Assembly (NCBI GenBank): GCA_046761005.1
Contig: JBHIFI010000005.1
Location: forward strand, 1 to 49,747
Length of the DNA stretch: 49,747 nt
From: JAGMCJ01 sp046761005
GTDB taxonomy: Archaea; Thermoplasmatota; Thermoplasmata; RBG-16-68-12; JAGMCJ01
Direction of reading: 5' to 3'
Shown in pieces: positions 32,856 to 41,820 of this stretch. A program made the translations under genes and the position numbers. The notes beneath the pieces were generated by a model, which had not been told where the DNA came from, did not search any database, and worked only from the letters and a program-made list of their open reading frames with translations. Each line of letters begins with the position of its first letter. Positions within the stretch are counted from its first letter, which is position 1.

Positions 32856-33647
32856 TTAGCCAACGAGACCGAGCTTTTCCTCTATCTTCTCTATCGCGGA
32901 GACAATTTCTGAGCACTCCTCATGGTCTATGGGAGGGATGTCCTTCATGTCGGCCTCTATGATGCACGGCTTGTAGGGAATGGACCCGATCATTTCTATG
33001 CCCATTTCCGCGAGTTTTGAGCGGGCAAAATCCTCCTCTCCGAGGGACTTGTTAAGGACCGCCACCACCTTGCCGATGCCCACATCCTCCGCCAGCTTCC
33101 TTATCCTTCCCGCTGTTTCGATGGACTTCCTTCCGGGTTCCACGACTATGACGAGAACGTCTACGCCCTCTGCCGTGCCCCTGCCCAGATGTTCGATTCC
33201 CGCCTCCATGTCCATTATGAGCACCTCGTCCCTATCGAGAACAAGGTGCCTCAGAAGCCGCCTGAGCAGAGCATTCTCAGGGCAGAAGCATCCGCTTCCT
33301 CCGAGTTCGATTGTTCCGAGGACGATGAGTCTTACTCCGTCCTTTGCGATGATGCCATACTTGTCCACGAGATCGTCCACCTTTGGATTTAGCCTGAACA
33401 TCTGTCCGTATGACGATCCAGGCCTCACTCCCGTCCTCTCTTCTATAAGATCCAGCATCCGAGATAGCGGGATCAGATTCTTTCTGTCCTCCTCTGATAT
33501 TCCCACAGCAGATGCAAGGCTGGGAGATGGGTCGATGTCCACAGCGAGCACTTTTTTCCCGCGCCTCGCCAAGAGCTTTGCCAGAGTTCCCGCGAGCGTG
33601 GTCTTGCCCACGCCCCCTTTTCCGGCGATGCCTATCCGCTGAGCCAT
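32856..33647 (-). CDS. cooC: CooC-type nickel-insertion ATPase (second copy)
   Basis: A 263-residue MinD/CooC-type ATPase with Walker A GKGGVGKTT, VDIDPSPSLASA, the cysteine pair in GSGCFCPENALL (CxC metal site) and DMEAGIEHLGRGTAEG. It fits the canonical CooC nickel-insertion protein more closely than the copy at 23597-24343. It is preceded by a CooT-like gene with seven bases between, which supports a nickel-handling unit upstream of the CODH operon. The ATG at 33647 (MAQRIGIAGKGG) is preferred over the TTG one codon earlier. Confidence 0.9.
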   Translation of the reverse strand: MAQRIGIAGKGGVGKTTLAGTLAKLLARRGKKVLAVDIDPSPSLASAVGISEEDRKNLIPLSRMLDLIEERTGVRPGSSYGQMFRLNPKVDDLVDKYGIIAKDGVRLIVLGTIELGGSGCFCPENALLRRLLRHLVLDRDEVLIMDMEAGIEHLGRGTAEGVDVLVIVVEPGRKSIETAGRIRKLAEDVGIGKVVAVLNKSLGEEDFARSKLAEMGIEMIGSIPYKPCIIEADMKDIPPIDHEECSEIVSAIEKIEEKLGLVG

Positions 33648-33654
33648 CAAAGAC

Positions 33655-33843
33655 CTACTTGGAAGCTATGACTATCTTGTGGTTCACGAGGTCCGCTCTC
33701 TTCACAGATCCTTGAACGGACTTCAGCTCGCCCATAATTCCAATGCACGTTATCGTCGAACCGTTCACTTCTATCTTGGCAACGTCTCTCATGAGTTCGG
33801 TCTCCTCTCCACCCCTTTCAACGTATACAGTAGATTCGCACAT
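33655..33843 (-). CDS. CooT-like nickel-binding protein
   Basis: A 62-residue protein starting MCESTVYV, with Cys at position 2, the nickel ligand of the CooT family, followed by a small beta-barrel pattern (VAKIEVNGSTITCIGIMGE). CooT homodimers bind one nickel ion and take part in CODH maturation. The gene lies seven bases before cooC on the same strand. GGTGAT just before the ATG and an AT-rich TTAAATATC element at about 33870-33880 are the likely signals. Confidence 0.78.
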   Translation of the reverse strand: MCESTVYVERGGEETELMRDVAKIEVNGSTITCIGIMGELKSVQGSVKRADLVNHKIVIASK

Positions 33844-33934
33844 ATCACCACTGGCTCTGAATAGGTAAGGTCGATATTTAACGCTTTTTCAGCCGCTTTC
33901 TCGAGTCGGGTGCGTCTGTCAATTCTTGGACGAG

Positions 33935-34417
33935 CTATCTTCTGGAGTACCTTCCCATGATAACGGCTTCTCCGAGCTTGTGCTCCTCCACCTCTCTGTA
34001 GAAGGCTCTCTTCTCCGTTGCCACAGTCCTCTCGACATCAAGCGCGTATAGTTTGAAGAAGTATCTGTGCGTCCCGCTCGGCGGGCAGGGACCTCCATAA
34101 TTCTCCCTTCCGAAGTCGTTTGTGACTTGGCGGGAGCCTGCCGGTCTGCTATTCTGAGGAATCTCTCTTGTGTTGGGCGGGATGTCGCAGAGTAGCCAAT
34201 GGACCCATGTACCCATAGGAGCATCTGGGTCATCGACAATGAGGGCCAGGCTCTTTGTACCCTCAGGAATCTTCTCCCAGGCGAGATGGGGCGAGATATC
34301 CTCTCCGTCACATGTGAATCCAGAAGGGATGTCTCCACCATCCTCGAAGTCGTTGCTTCTTATTCTCATGAGTTCGTCATCGGGATTTGCATACAAGATA
34401 TTTTCTTCCGGTTCCAC
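33935..34417 (-). CDS. PEBP family (YbhB/YbcL, Raf-kinase-inhibitor-like) protein
   Basis: A 160-residue protein with the PEBP ligand-pocket motifs ISPHLAWEKIPEGTKSLALIVDDPDAP, then WVHWLLCDIP, GGPCPPSGTHRYFFKLYALD. The bacterial and archaeal branch is widespread and of unclear function; the pocket can bind phosphate or acyl groups. The GTG start follows the stop of the upstream methyltransferase without a gap, so the two are probably co-translated. An internal ATG at MRIRSNDF is a possible later start, but it lacks a ribosome binding site. Confidence 0.85.
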   Translation of the reverse strand: MEPEENILYANPDDELMRIRSNDFEDGGDIPSGFTCDGEDISPHLAWEKIPEGTKSLALIVDDPDAPMGTWVHWLLCDIPPNTREIPQNSRPAGSRQVTNDFGRENYGGPCPPSGTHRYFFKLYALDVERTVATEKRAFYREVEEHKLGEAVIMGRYSRR

Positions 34418-35161
34418 TCATTTCTTCGAAGTATGGATTCCTACTACTCCAAAGAAGAGGGGCTCGAATGTCACTTTTCTAAAGCCCGCTCCGCGCAGGA
34501 TTCTCGTTATCTCGTCTGAAGCGGGGAAGTCAAGCGCGGATTTGCTGAGGTACGTATACGCTCCCCTGCTTCCAGAAATCAGCCCGCCGACGAACGGAAC
34601 AACCAATCTGAGGTAGCCATTATAAAGCCTCCTCAGAGCCTCTTGTTCAGGCTGACTCGTTTCCAAAATGAGGAACTTCCCACCGGGCCTCAGGATTCTG
34701 ACGACCTCGCTAAGGTAGCTGTCGAGTCTGGGATTCTTGTAGAGCAAGTTTCTGAAGGAGAAGGCAGTTGCCACGCAATCGAACGATTCATCTTTGAGGG
34801 GCAGAAGGCCCGCATCTGCGATTATGAGCGGTTTCGATTTTCCCGCGGTCGAACCTGCCTTTTCAATCATCGCTTCTGTGAAATCCACACCCAGTATTCT
34901 GGCTCCGTCGTGAGAATGTTTCAGAATCGCAAAGAGAAGATTGCCGGTTCCACAGCATAGGTCGAGAACCGCTTTGGGAGAATCCTCGAGACACGACCTC
35001 GCGGCATGCATCCTCCATTGAAGGTCCAATCGGAAAGTGAGGATACGGTTCAGAAGATCGTATCTGTCCGAAACCTCACGGAACATCTTTCTCAGCGACC
35101 CAGGCCGATACCCTGCGAGTCTGCCATCCTCCTTCCTGTTCATTCCCTCAGAATTCTCCAC
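34418..35161 (-). CDS. UbiE/MenG-like C-methyltransferase
   Basis: A 247-residue methyltransferase with the UbiE/MenG features: MFREVSDRYDLLNRILTF near the N-terminus, SAM motif AVLDLCCGTGNLLFAIL, GVDFTEAMIEKA, FDCVATAFSFRNL and LRPGGKFLILETSQPE, then the SGSRGAYTYLSKS region. This family methylates the ring of menaquinone or ubiquinone precursors. If correct, the cell may make a menaquinone-like quinone, though related enzymes methylate other lipids. The GTG at 35161 is taken as start; an ATG at 35143 is possible. Confidence 0.8.
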   Translation of the reverse strand: MENSEGMNRKEDGRLAGYRPGSLRKMFREVSDRYDLLNRILTFRLDLQWRMHAARSCLEDSPKAVLDLCCGTGNLLFAILKHSHDGARILGVDFTEAMIEKAGSTAGKSKPLIIADAGLLPLKDESFDCVATAFSFRNLLYKNPRLDSYLSEVVRILRPGGKFLILETSQPEQEALRRLYNGYLRLVVPFVGGLISGSRGAYTYLSKSALDFPASDEITRILRGAGFRKVTFEPLFFGVVGIHTSKK

Positions 35162-35254
35162 CTTACAAGGATGTCACAAGATTTACATAAGCTCTTTGAA
35201 TTGAGGAACTCAAAACTTATGTGTTTCTTAAAAGCCACAGAATCATTGATATTG

Positions 35255-36421
35255 TCATTTCCGTCTGTTGGATTTGAACCTCTTCCTCGGCGATGGTACG
35301 AGGAGTAGCAGCAAGATTACGAGCAGGACCACGGTATTTGCAGCGATCATGATCTCAGCAATGGGTGAGGCGGACTCCGCAATCACGACAATTGGGGGCG
35401 ATGTAGATTTCGTGACTGCAGAAACAGTGCTAGACGTTGCCTCATTTCCTGCGGTATTGTGCGATATCACCCTGAAGTAATACCTTGTACCGGCCCCCAG
35501 ACCTTTCCACTCGTATTCTGTGATATTGCAGCTATTCACTGTAAGGGATACGGAATCAATGAAATCCGGCGATCTCGCTCTTTCGATTATGTACTTCTCG
35601 CAGAACTCATCATGCACAGGAACCCAGCTTAACCTGACGCTTTCTTGGGATATGTCTGACCCGAAGGGAGTATTGAGCGTGACGCCAACTGCTTGTGGAA
35701 TCTCCTCTGTCATGACTGCTTCTGGAGGCGAGGGATTCGACTTTCCTGTGATAGCGTGAACAGTCACTCTGAAGAAGTATGCGGTCGATGGCGTTAGTCC
35801 AGCGACCGTATATAGTTCAGTCGCCTGATTCGTGATATTCGCTGCGGTAACGGCATCCGAGAAGTTTGCGGCAAAAGCGCTTTCGATTACATACATTTCA
35901 AAACCAACTAGGTCTTTATTTGCATCCCATGATATGTCAACGCTGTCCCACGGTCTATCTGGGTTGCTCACAACGCTTTGAATGTAGACAGCCGAAGGAA
36001 GTGTTGTTGCCGAGACCTCATTAGAAGGTTGGCTCCCGAGAGAACAAGGAGGCTCGTCACCATACCCGCTCCCGTGTACCACGACGATTTTGAAGTAATA
36101 CGTCGTAGAAGGGGTTAGACCATATACATTAGTCGATGTGTAGCGATAAGCCGCGCGACGGTACGTGCTCGAATTAGGCGTAAAATTGGCAGAGGTTGAA
36201 ATGTGCACCTCGAGATGGTCCCGATAGCAAGTACCATTGCCATCCGGGTCTGGTTCTTTGTAAGGGTGAGCTGTCCAATGCAGAACTAGCGAAGTGCTCC
36301 GAACGTCAGTTGGTTCGAAGAGGGTTACTGGTGAAGCGACTACTGGCTCAACAATGGGGAGAGGAACGAATAGGAATCCGAGTGAAACCACCGTGAGAAT
36401 GACGAACATCTTTCGTTTCAT
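35255..36421 (-). CDS. Fibronectin type III surface protein with membrane anchor
   Basis: A 388-residue protein with a signal peptide (MFVILTVVSLGFLFVPLPI), three fibronectin type III domains and a C-terminal membrane helix (AANTVVLLVILLLLLV) with a basic tail. Each FN3 unit shows the LxW, Y.. and TxYYFxV.. pattern (for example STTYYFKIVVVHG, STAYFFRVTVHA and GTRYYFRVISHN). Like the other surface proteins here it should be exposed on the cell envelope. No enzymatic domain is seen; adhesion or envelope structure is likely. Confidence 0.85.
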   Translation of the reverse strand: MKRKMFVILTVVSLGFLFVPLPIVEPVVASPVTLFEPTDVRSTSLVLHWTAHPYKEPDPDGNGTCYRDHLEVHISTSANFTPNSSTYRRAAYRYTSTNVYGLTPSTTYYFKIVVVHGSGYGDEPPCSLGSQPSNEVSATTLPSAVYIQSVVSNPDRPWDSVDISWDANKDLVGFEMYVIESAFAANFSDAVTAANITNQATELYTVAGLTPSTAYFFRVTVHAITGKSNPSPPEAVMTEEIPQAVGVTLNTPFGSDISQESVRLSWVPVHDEFCEKYIIERARSPDFIDSVSLTVNSCNITEYEWKGLGAGTRYYFRVISHNTAGNEATSSTVSAVTKSTSPPIVVIAESASPIAEIMIAANTVVLLVILLLLLVPSPRKRFKSNRRK

Positions 36422-36766
36422 CTTGAGACCTCCCTTTTGTATTCAACCCTCACTACGCTATTTGGAACTATGGTGGTAGTTACCATGTTTTGCACCATCC
36501 GACTATCAGGTGCAGGCACCGCGATAGCCTGCCTGCCGACTCTCCCTGAGTCGTCCTAGAACACCCTGCTCAAATCGAACTCGATTCTTACCAACGCAGG
36601 AAGTCCATTTAGTCTCTCTCGGGTTGTCACAGTATCACTTTCGCTAGTGCGGTCTTTCGGAGATACGTTAGGTTGAGTTTCTTCCCCAAGTGGACAATGA
36701 GCGATTCCAAAAGAATAATGGTATGTTTGGCATTCACTACGTGGCAATAGCAGGAGAAGTGGTCGT
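36422..36766. other. Intergenic region with two competing hairpins
   Basis: No gene is seen. TGCACC (36491-36496) can pair with GGTGCA (36509-36514), while GCAGGC (36512-36517), which overlaps the latter, can pair with GCCTGC at 36527-36532 or 36531-36536. The two stems exclude each other. They lie between the divergent FN3 gene and the SHMT-GcvT gene and could belong to either leader, or be chance. Confidence 0.4.
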
Positions 36767-39700
36767 ATGGCCGAGAGAACCTACGCGGATTTGGTCTTCA
36801 ATGCCTCACTCGAGGATGTCGACGAGGAAGTCGCTGAGCTGATAAGACTTGAGGAGGAGAAGCAGGACAGGAAACTCATGATGATCGCATCTGAAAGCCT
36901 TTGCCCGAGTCCGGTGAGAGAAGCAATCGCATCTGTCTTCACGAATCTCTACGCTGAGGGCCATCCCTCGGTGAGAATGGACAAGGAGGACAGAAGGCTG
37001 ACAACGGACTACGAGCATCAGATGACACATCAAAGGAGGTATGGCGACAGGAGATACTACAAGGGATGCGAGTATGTCAACCTAATGGAGAATTTGGCGG
37101 AGAAAAGACTCGCAGAACTATTCGCGACGGACAACGACCCGAAAGCGAAAGTGAAGATATCCGCGGATGAGATATTCGTCAACGTCCAGCCGCTCTCTGG
37201 GGCGATCGCCAACAATGCCATCTACGATGCTTTCTTGGAGCCCGGCGATACCGTCATGGGAATGGCGCTGAACGCTGGCGGGCATCTCACTCACGGCAGT
37301 GAAGTGAACCGCTCAGGAAGATACTACAACATAGTTCCCTACTATCCCGATGAAAGGACAGGAAAGATTAACTACAAAGAGTTGGAGAAGTTCGCAAGGA
37401 AGCACAAGCCAAAGCTGATAATCGCGGGCTATAGCGCATATCCGTGGGACATCGATTGGAAGAAGTTCAGGAAGGTCGCCGATGCCGCCGGAGGAGCGAT
37501 ACTCCTTGCTGATATTGCGCACACTGCTGGCCTCACTGCTGGGGGGTATTTTTCCAATCCGATCGGATACGCAGACGTCGTCATGTTCACCACCCAGAAG
37601 ACGATATGCGGTCCTCGCGGGTCTGTCCTTCTCACCACTGATAGGGAGAAAGCCAAAATGCTAGACAGAGCGGTCTTTCCAGGTGAGCAGAGCGGGCCGC
37701 ACTTGAACAACATCATCGCGAAGGCTGTCAGCTTTCACATAGCCAAGAGGCCAGAATTCAAGGAGTTGCAGAGGAAGATAGTGGAAAACGCCAAGCATCT
37801 TGCAAGTTCATTCAGGAAGCTCGGACTGACGGTTGCCTATGGCGGGACGAACAGTCACATGCTCCTTCTCGACCTGAGGAAAATCAAAACGGAAACGGGC
37901 TATCATCTCACGGGCGAAATAGCTTCCAGGATGCTCGAGCTCTGCGGTATCGTTGTCAACAAGAACACCATACCTTACGATGAGAACGCCATACATCCGA
38001 GCGCAATACGTTTCGGCACCACATGGGTTACGCAGAGAGGGCTGGAAAAGAAGCACATGGAGAAGATTGCCTACCTTTCGCACAGGATTCTGACAAACAT
38101 ACAGCCCTTCTTCTATTCTGGGAGGGAGAAGGATATTGGCAGAGGGAAAATCGAGCTCAGGATTCTCGAGGAAGTCAAGCGGGAGGTCGATGAGCTTGTC
38201 AAGGAGGCGAGGAGCGAGATCTCAGCATCGAGGCATGGCTACCCGCACCATTATCCTGAGGCCGAGGACTTCGAGGAGAATCCCCTCGAGGTGGTCCACA
38301 AGAAATCCCGTGCCAAGATGAAAAAAATCGGTGGCTGGATGGCTCCAGCGGTGTACCATACTCTCAGGAAGGACATAGAGAAGATTGAGAAATCGGCGGG
38401 CATATTGGACGCCTTTGCATTCGGACTCCTCGAGGTCGTTGGATGGAGGGCTGGACCCTTCCTCGACGAGGTCTGCTCTGGTCCGATTCGAGAAATGGAA
38501 GTGGGAGAGACCAAGAGAACCCTCGTCCTCGACAAGGACAGCAGGATTCTCGACGATGTTGTGCTGATGAGAGGGACTCAGGATTCGATGGGAAGGGACA
38601 GGTACATCGTCGTGACCAATCCTCAAAATGCAGAGAAAATCAAGCTGTGGTTCAGGGCACTTTCCGATTCCTATATCATTTTTGATGAGGACATATTCAG
38701 AAAGGTTCAGGGTCCCGTTATCGTCAGGGACTTGAGGCGGGGTCCCAATCCGAAGACGGGCATAGTTCTCCACGGGCACAAGGGCTTGGACATGCTGAGG
38801 AAGTTGGCACCAGAACTCAAGAAATGGGATGGAAAGGGGCTCGTGAAGACCTCTGTGAACGGCATCGACATGGCCATCGGATGGGCGGGGTTCTACCACA
38901 GATGCGAGAGGCTTCACATAATCGTTGACAAGAAAAAATGCGTGGACGTTTGGAACGCTCTCGTGGATGTTGGAAAGAGGATGGATGCAGCTCCCATAGG
39001 AATAGATGCGGAACTGGAAAAGCGGAAGAGGCGCTATCTTCCAATCTACGGAAGGAGGATGACTCATGCAAGCGAGATTGTGACAAGAAGAAAGGAGTTC
39101 CTGGACATCAAGAAGCCCTACTTCGTCGGTCAGAGGGACTTCCTTAGGAAGAGGTCTAGGAAGAAGATATACTCGTACAAGCCGGAAGATATCCCCTTGA
39201 GAAGGAGCTGTCTGCACAATGAGCATCTGAAGCTTACCAAGGAGACATCAATAAGGCCATTCGCGGGCTGGGAGATGCCTATACTCTACACAAGCATTGC
39301 CGACGAGCACAGGGCGGTCAGAGAGACCGCCGGTCTTTTCGACGTCAGCCACATGGGGGTTCTCAGCGTTCAGGGAAGCGGAGCCACCGACTTCTTGGAC
39401 GCGGTGACGACGAACTATGTAAGGTGGCTCAGGCCTAACGAATCGCAGTATTCCTACGTGCTCGATATCGAGGGTCACGTCCTGGATGACATATTCATCT
39501 ACAAGATCGACGAGAACGATTACATGATCATTGCGAATGCCATGAACACCGAGAAGATTTTTGCTTGGCTTCAAGCTGCGAGCACAAGTGAGTACCTTCT
39601 CAGCAGGGAGCATCCCACGGCGGAAGTGAGCGGTGACGTCAGGGTGAGGAATCTGAAGGATCCTTCGAGCGGGAAAGACCAGCGGGTTGATATCGCCCTT

Positions 39701-40441
39701 CAGGGACCCAATTCTCGCCGAATTCTCCTTGAATTGATAAAGGACGAGAGACTCAAAAGGAGGCTTTGGTCGCTTCCCAGATTCGAACTCCTTCGAGTAA
39801 AGATAGCGGGCATTCCCACGATCATATCCCGCTCCGGCTACACCGGGGAGGAGTACGGCTATGAAATCTTCCTCCATCCCAAAGATGCGCCCAAGCTGTG
39901 GAATCTGATTCTAGAGAAGGGAAAGCCGCTTGGCGTGAAGCCAGCGGGTCTGGGAGCAAGGGACTCAACACGAACTGAGGCGGGACTCCCGCTATGGGGT
40001 CAGGAACTCGCGGGTGAGCATGACATCTTCCCTACAGAAGCCGGATACGGGTCATTCGTCAAGCTTCACAAGCCCTTCTTCGTCGGTAGGCAGAGAGCAG
40101 TCGAGAAGGCGAGGAAGAGGGAAAGAGAGATTGTTCGGTTCCGGACGGAAAGGAAGGGCATAAGAGTTGTGAGACCTGGTGCCTTCGTCGTAAGTGAGAA
40201 AAATAAGCTCCTTGGAGAGGTTACCAGCTGTGTCGTCGTTGGGGGAATCCAGTATGGAATGGCTCTCATCCCGAGAGAATACGCGGTCGAAGACACCTCC
40301 ATCGGAGTGGTATTTCCTCCGAGAGGGGTGGAAGTCTCAAAGAAAGAGATGCAGAAGTTGATAAACACTGGCTCCGCCAAAATAGAGAGGGCGAGGATAC
40401 TTCCCAGATTCATGTTGGAAGAAGAAGTCGCGGAAAAATAG
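36767..40441 (+). CDS. Serine hydroxymethyltransferase fused to two GcvT (aminomethyltransferase) domains
   Basis: A 1224-residue uninterrupted frame. Residues 1-450 are an SHMT: EEEKQDRKLMMIASES, the YAEGHPSVR region (YAEGYPGKR in most), LADIAHTAGL and the PLP lysine Lys278 in FTTQKTICGPRGS. The usual THKTLRGPRGG here has Gln for His and Cys for Arg. Residues about 505-800 are a divergent GcvT-like domain (VVGWRAGPFLDEV, ILDDVVLMRG, LPIYGRRM, KKPYFVGQRDFL). Residues 814-1224 are a typical GcvT (HLKLTKETSIRPFAGWEMPILY, FDVSHMG, VLDDIFIYKI, SRSGYTGEEYGYEIF, TRTEAGLPLWGQEL). Together these could exchange one-carbon units between serine, glycine and the pterin. No gcvH or gcvP gene is in the window. 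Confidence 0.88.
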   Translation: MAERTYADLVFNASLEDVDEEVAELIRLEEEKQDRKLMMIASESLCPSPVREAIASVFTNLYAEGHPSVRMDKEDRRLTTDYEHQMTHQRRYGDRRYYKGCEYVNLMENLAEKRLAELFATDNDPKAKVKISADEIFVNVQPLSGAIANNAIYDAFLEPGDTVMGMALNAGGHLTHGSEVNRSGRYYNIVPYYPDERTGKINYKELEKFARKHKPKLIIAGYSAYPWDIDWKKFRKVADAAGGAILLADIAHTAGLTAGGYFSNPIGYADVVMFTTQKTICGPRGSVLLTTDREKAKMLDRAVFPGEQSGPHLNNIIAKAVSFHIAKRPEFKELQRKIVENAKHLASSFRKLGLTVAYGGTNSHMLLLDLRKIKTETGYHLTGEIASRMLELCGIVVNKNTIPYDENAIHPSAIRFGTTWVTQRGLEKKHMEKIAYLSHRILTNIQPFFYSGREKDIGRGKIELRILEEVKREVDELVKEARSEISASRHGYPHHYPEAEDFEENPLEVVHKKSRAKMKKIGGWMAPAVYHTLRKDIEKIEKSAGILDAFAFGLLEVVGWRAGPFLDEVCSGPIREMEVGETKRTLVLDKDSRILDDVVLMRGTQDSMGRDRYIVVTNPQNAEKIKLWFRALSDSYIIFDEDIFRKVQGPVIVRDLRRGPNPKTGIVLHGHKGLDMLRKLAPELKKWDGKGLVKTSVNGIDMAIGWAGFYHRCERLHIIVDKKKCVDVWNALVDVGKRMDAAPIGIDAELEKRKRRYLPIYGRRMTHASEIVTRRKEFLDIKKPYFVGQRDFLRKRSRKKIYSYKPEDIPLRRSCLHNEHLKLTKETSIRPFAGWEMPILYTSIADEHRAVRETAGLFDVSHMGVLSVQGSGATDFLDAVTTNYVRWLRPNESQYSYVLDIEGHVLDDIFIYKIDENDYMIIANAMNTEKIFAWLQAASTSEYLLSREHPTAEVSGDVRVRNLKDPSSGKDQRVDIALQGPNSRRILLELIKDERLKRRLWSLPRFELLRVKIAGIPTIISRSGYTGEEYGYEIFLHPKDAPKLWNLILEKGKPLGVKPAGLGARDSTRTEAGLPLWGQELAGEHDIFPTEAGYGSFVKLHKPFFVGRQRAVEKARKREREIVRFRTERKGIRVVRPGAFVVSEKNKLLGEVTSCVVVGGIQYGMALIPREYAVEDTSIGVVFPPRGVEVSKKEMQKLINTGSAKIERARILPRFMLEEEVAEK

Positions 40442-40442
40442 G

Positions 40443-41012
40443 CTACTCCTCTCCTCGAAAGTCGCGCAACTCATTCATGTTGAAAAAGCAGCTCGGTGAA
40501 ATGAGACCTCTCTCAATCCAGTCTTCGATTATCGGAAACTCCAACTTCTCCACCTTCCCGAAGAGCTTGGAGATTTTGAGCACCCCATTCTCGATCATCT
40601 CCCTCAAGAGCGGTGCCTGTCTCTTTGAGTAGAGCGAACAGAGCGGCTCGAGGTATCCATTCCTCCATTTCGGAACGACAAGAGCGCTTTCTTTGTATTC
40701 GAGAAGAAGGTCGAGAATCCCCGGGTCAAGATATGGCATATCGCATGCGAGGACGAAGACCCGCTCACGTCTCGCGTTCATTAGAGCAGAATAGAGACCT
40801 CCGATTGGTCCTTTTCCGCTGACAAGGTCCTCGCGAACCTCTATGCCAGCGCCCGCGAATTTTCCTTGGAGAAAAACATCATCCGACATCCGCCTGAACT
40901 TCTCATAGCATATGCTATAGAGCGGTTTGCCGCCGATTTCGTGAAGTTGCTTGGACCTTCCAAAGCGGGAGGAGTCGCCCCCTGTAAGTATTGCTACCGA
41001 GACATCAGTCAA
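40443..41012 (-). CDS. mobA: Molybdenum cofactor guanylyltransferase (MobA)
   Basis: A 189-residue nucleotidyltransferase with the N-terminal GTP-binding loop ILTGGDSSRFGRSKQ, the RVFVLACDMPYLDP motif and VPKWRNGYLEPLCSLY, all typical of MobA. It attaches GMP to molybdopterin to make the bis-MGD cofactor of formate dehydrogenase and related enzymes (molybdenum or tungsten). It follows fdhD by four bases in one operon, which points to a formate dehydrogenase as client; that enzyme is not in the window. Confidence 0.88.
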   Translation of the reverse strand: MTDVSVAILTGGDSSRFGRSKQLHEIGGKPLYSICYEKFRRMSDDVFLQGKFAGAGIEVREDLVSGKGPIGGLYSALMNARRERVFVLACDMPYLDPGILDLLLEYKESALVVPKWRNGYLEPLCSLYSKRQAPLLREMIENGVLKISKLFGKVEKLEFPIIEDWIERGLISPSCFFNMNELRDFRGEE

Positions 41013-41016
41013 GCCA

Positions 41017-41796
41017 TCACCCGAAATCGATGAACCTCTCGCCGCAATAGAGATTGAACCGCTTTCCCCGGGCGAACCCTATGACCCCCATATAATACGC
41101 TTTTGCGAGATTGATCGCTTCGAGTAGAGGAGCGCTCCTGGACATGGCGAGGGGGATTCCAGCTCTCAGGCACTTCCATATGATATTCGACGTAATCCGA
41201 CCCGTCACGAAGAGAGCTCTATCTGCGAAACTCTCGTTTTCCATGAACATGGAGCCAATGACCTTGTCAACAGCATTGTGGCGGCTGACGTCGAAGGCTG
41301 AGGATACGAGGTTTATCTTCCCATCGAAAAGGAAGGCATAGTGGTACGCGCCCGTCTGTTTGTAGATCTCCACGTGGTCTGATATCCTCTTGTGAACGAG
41401 CGGGATGTCCGAAGCCTTCACCTTGAGCGGGGAATCTATTTTGGCTATTCTGTCCCCAATCCTCTTCTGGATGTCAGAGGGAGTGGTGCAATCCGTCCAC
41501 AATATGTTGTAGTTCCTTCTGTAGGCCAACTCTGAGTCCAAGTCCAAGGTCACGTTGACGAAGAAGTTGCCATCCTTCTCTCTTTCCGAGTACTTGCTTA
41601 TGTCAGATGGCTCATCAATGAAACCCTCTGAGAAGAGATTACCGTAGACGAAATCCTTTATGTTCCGTGGTGATATGATCGTATCGAAACCGGCTTTCGA
41701 GTTGATTTCCAGATGGAGAAAAGTTTCTTCGGCGACAACATCCTCGAGTTCATGGAGTTCGCCATTGCTCCATCTCTTGATCTTGATCTTCCTCAT
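41017..41796 (-). CDS. fdhD: Formate dehydrogenase accessory sulfurtransferase (FdhD)
   Basis: A 259-residue FdhD family protein, which passes sulfur to the metal cofactor of formate dehydrogenase. Family landmarks are SSAFDVSRHNAVDKVIG, FVTGRITSNIIWKCLRAGIPLAMSRSAPL and GFARGKRFNLY. The active loop reads TDCTTP: the first cysteine is kept, but the position of the second (CxxC in Escherichia coli) is proline. The ATG at 41796 (MRKIKIKRW) is chosen because a TATA box at 41821-41830 lies about 29 bases upstream, giving a leaderless mRNA; a longer frame from 41886 would start before the promoter. Confidence 0.87.
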   Translation of the reverse strand: MRKIKIKRWSNGELHELEDVVAEETFLHLEINSKAGFDTIISPRNIKDFVYGNLFSEGFIDEPSDISKYSEREKDGNFFVNVTLDLDSELAYRRNYNILWTDCTTPSDIQKRIGDRIAKIDSPLKVKASDIPLVHKRISDHVEIYKQTGAYHYAFLFDGKINLVSSAFDVSRHNAVDKVIGSMFMENESFADRALFVTGRITSNIIWKCLRAGIPLAMSRSAPLLEAINLAKAYYMGVIGFARGKRFNLYCGERFIDFG

Positions 41797-41820
41797 CCGA
41801 TATGTTATCGGCTGGGTTGG

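Noticed and set aside
36491..36766. Glycine riboswitch before the SHMT-GcvT gene
   Set aside because: The hairpins do not show the conserved glycine riboswitch core, and the spacing is wrong.
38222..39226. Long open frame (334 codons) on the minus strand inside the SHMT-GcvT gene
   Set aside because: It mirrors the codon bias of the real gene and encodes no recognisable domain.
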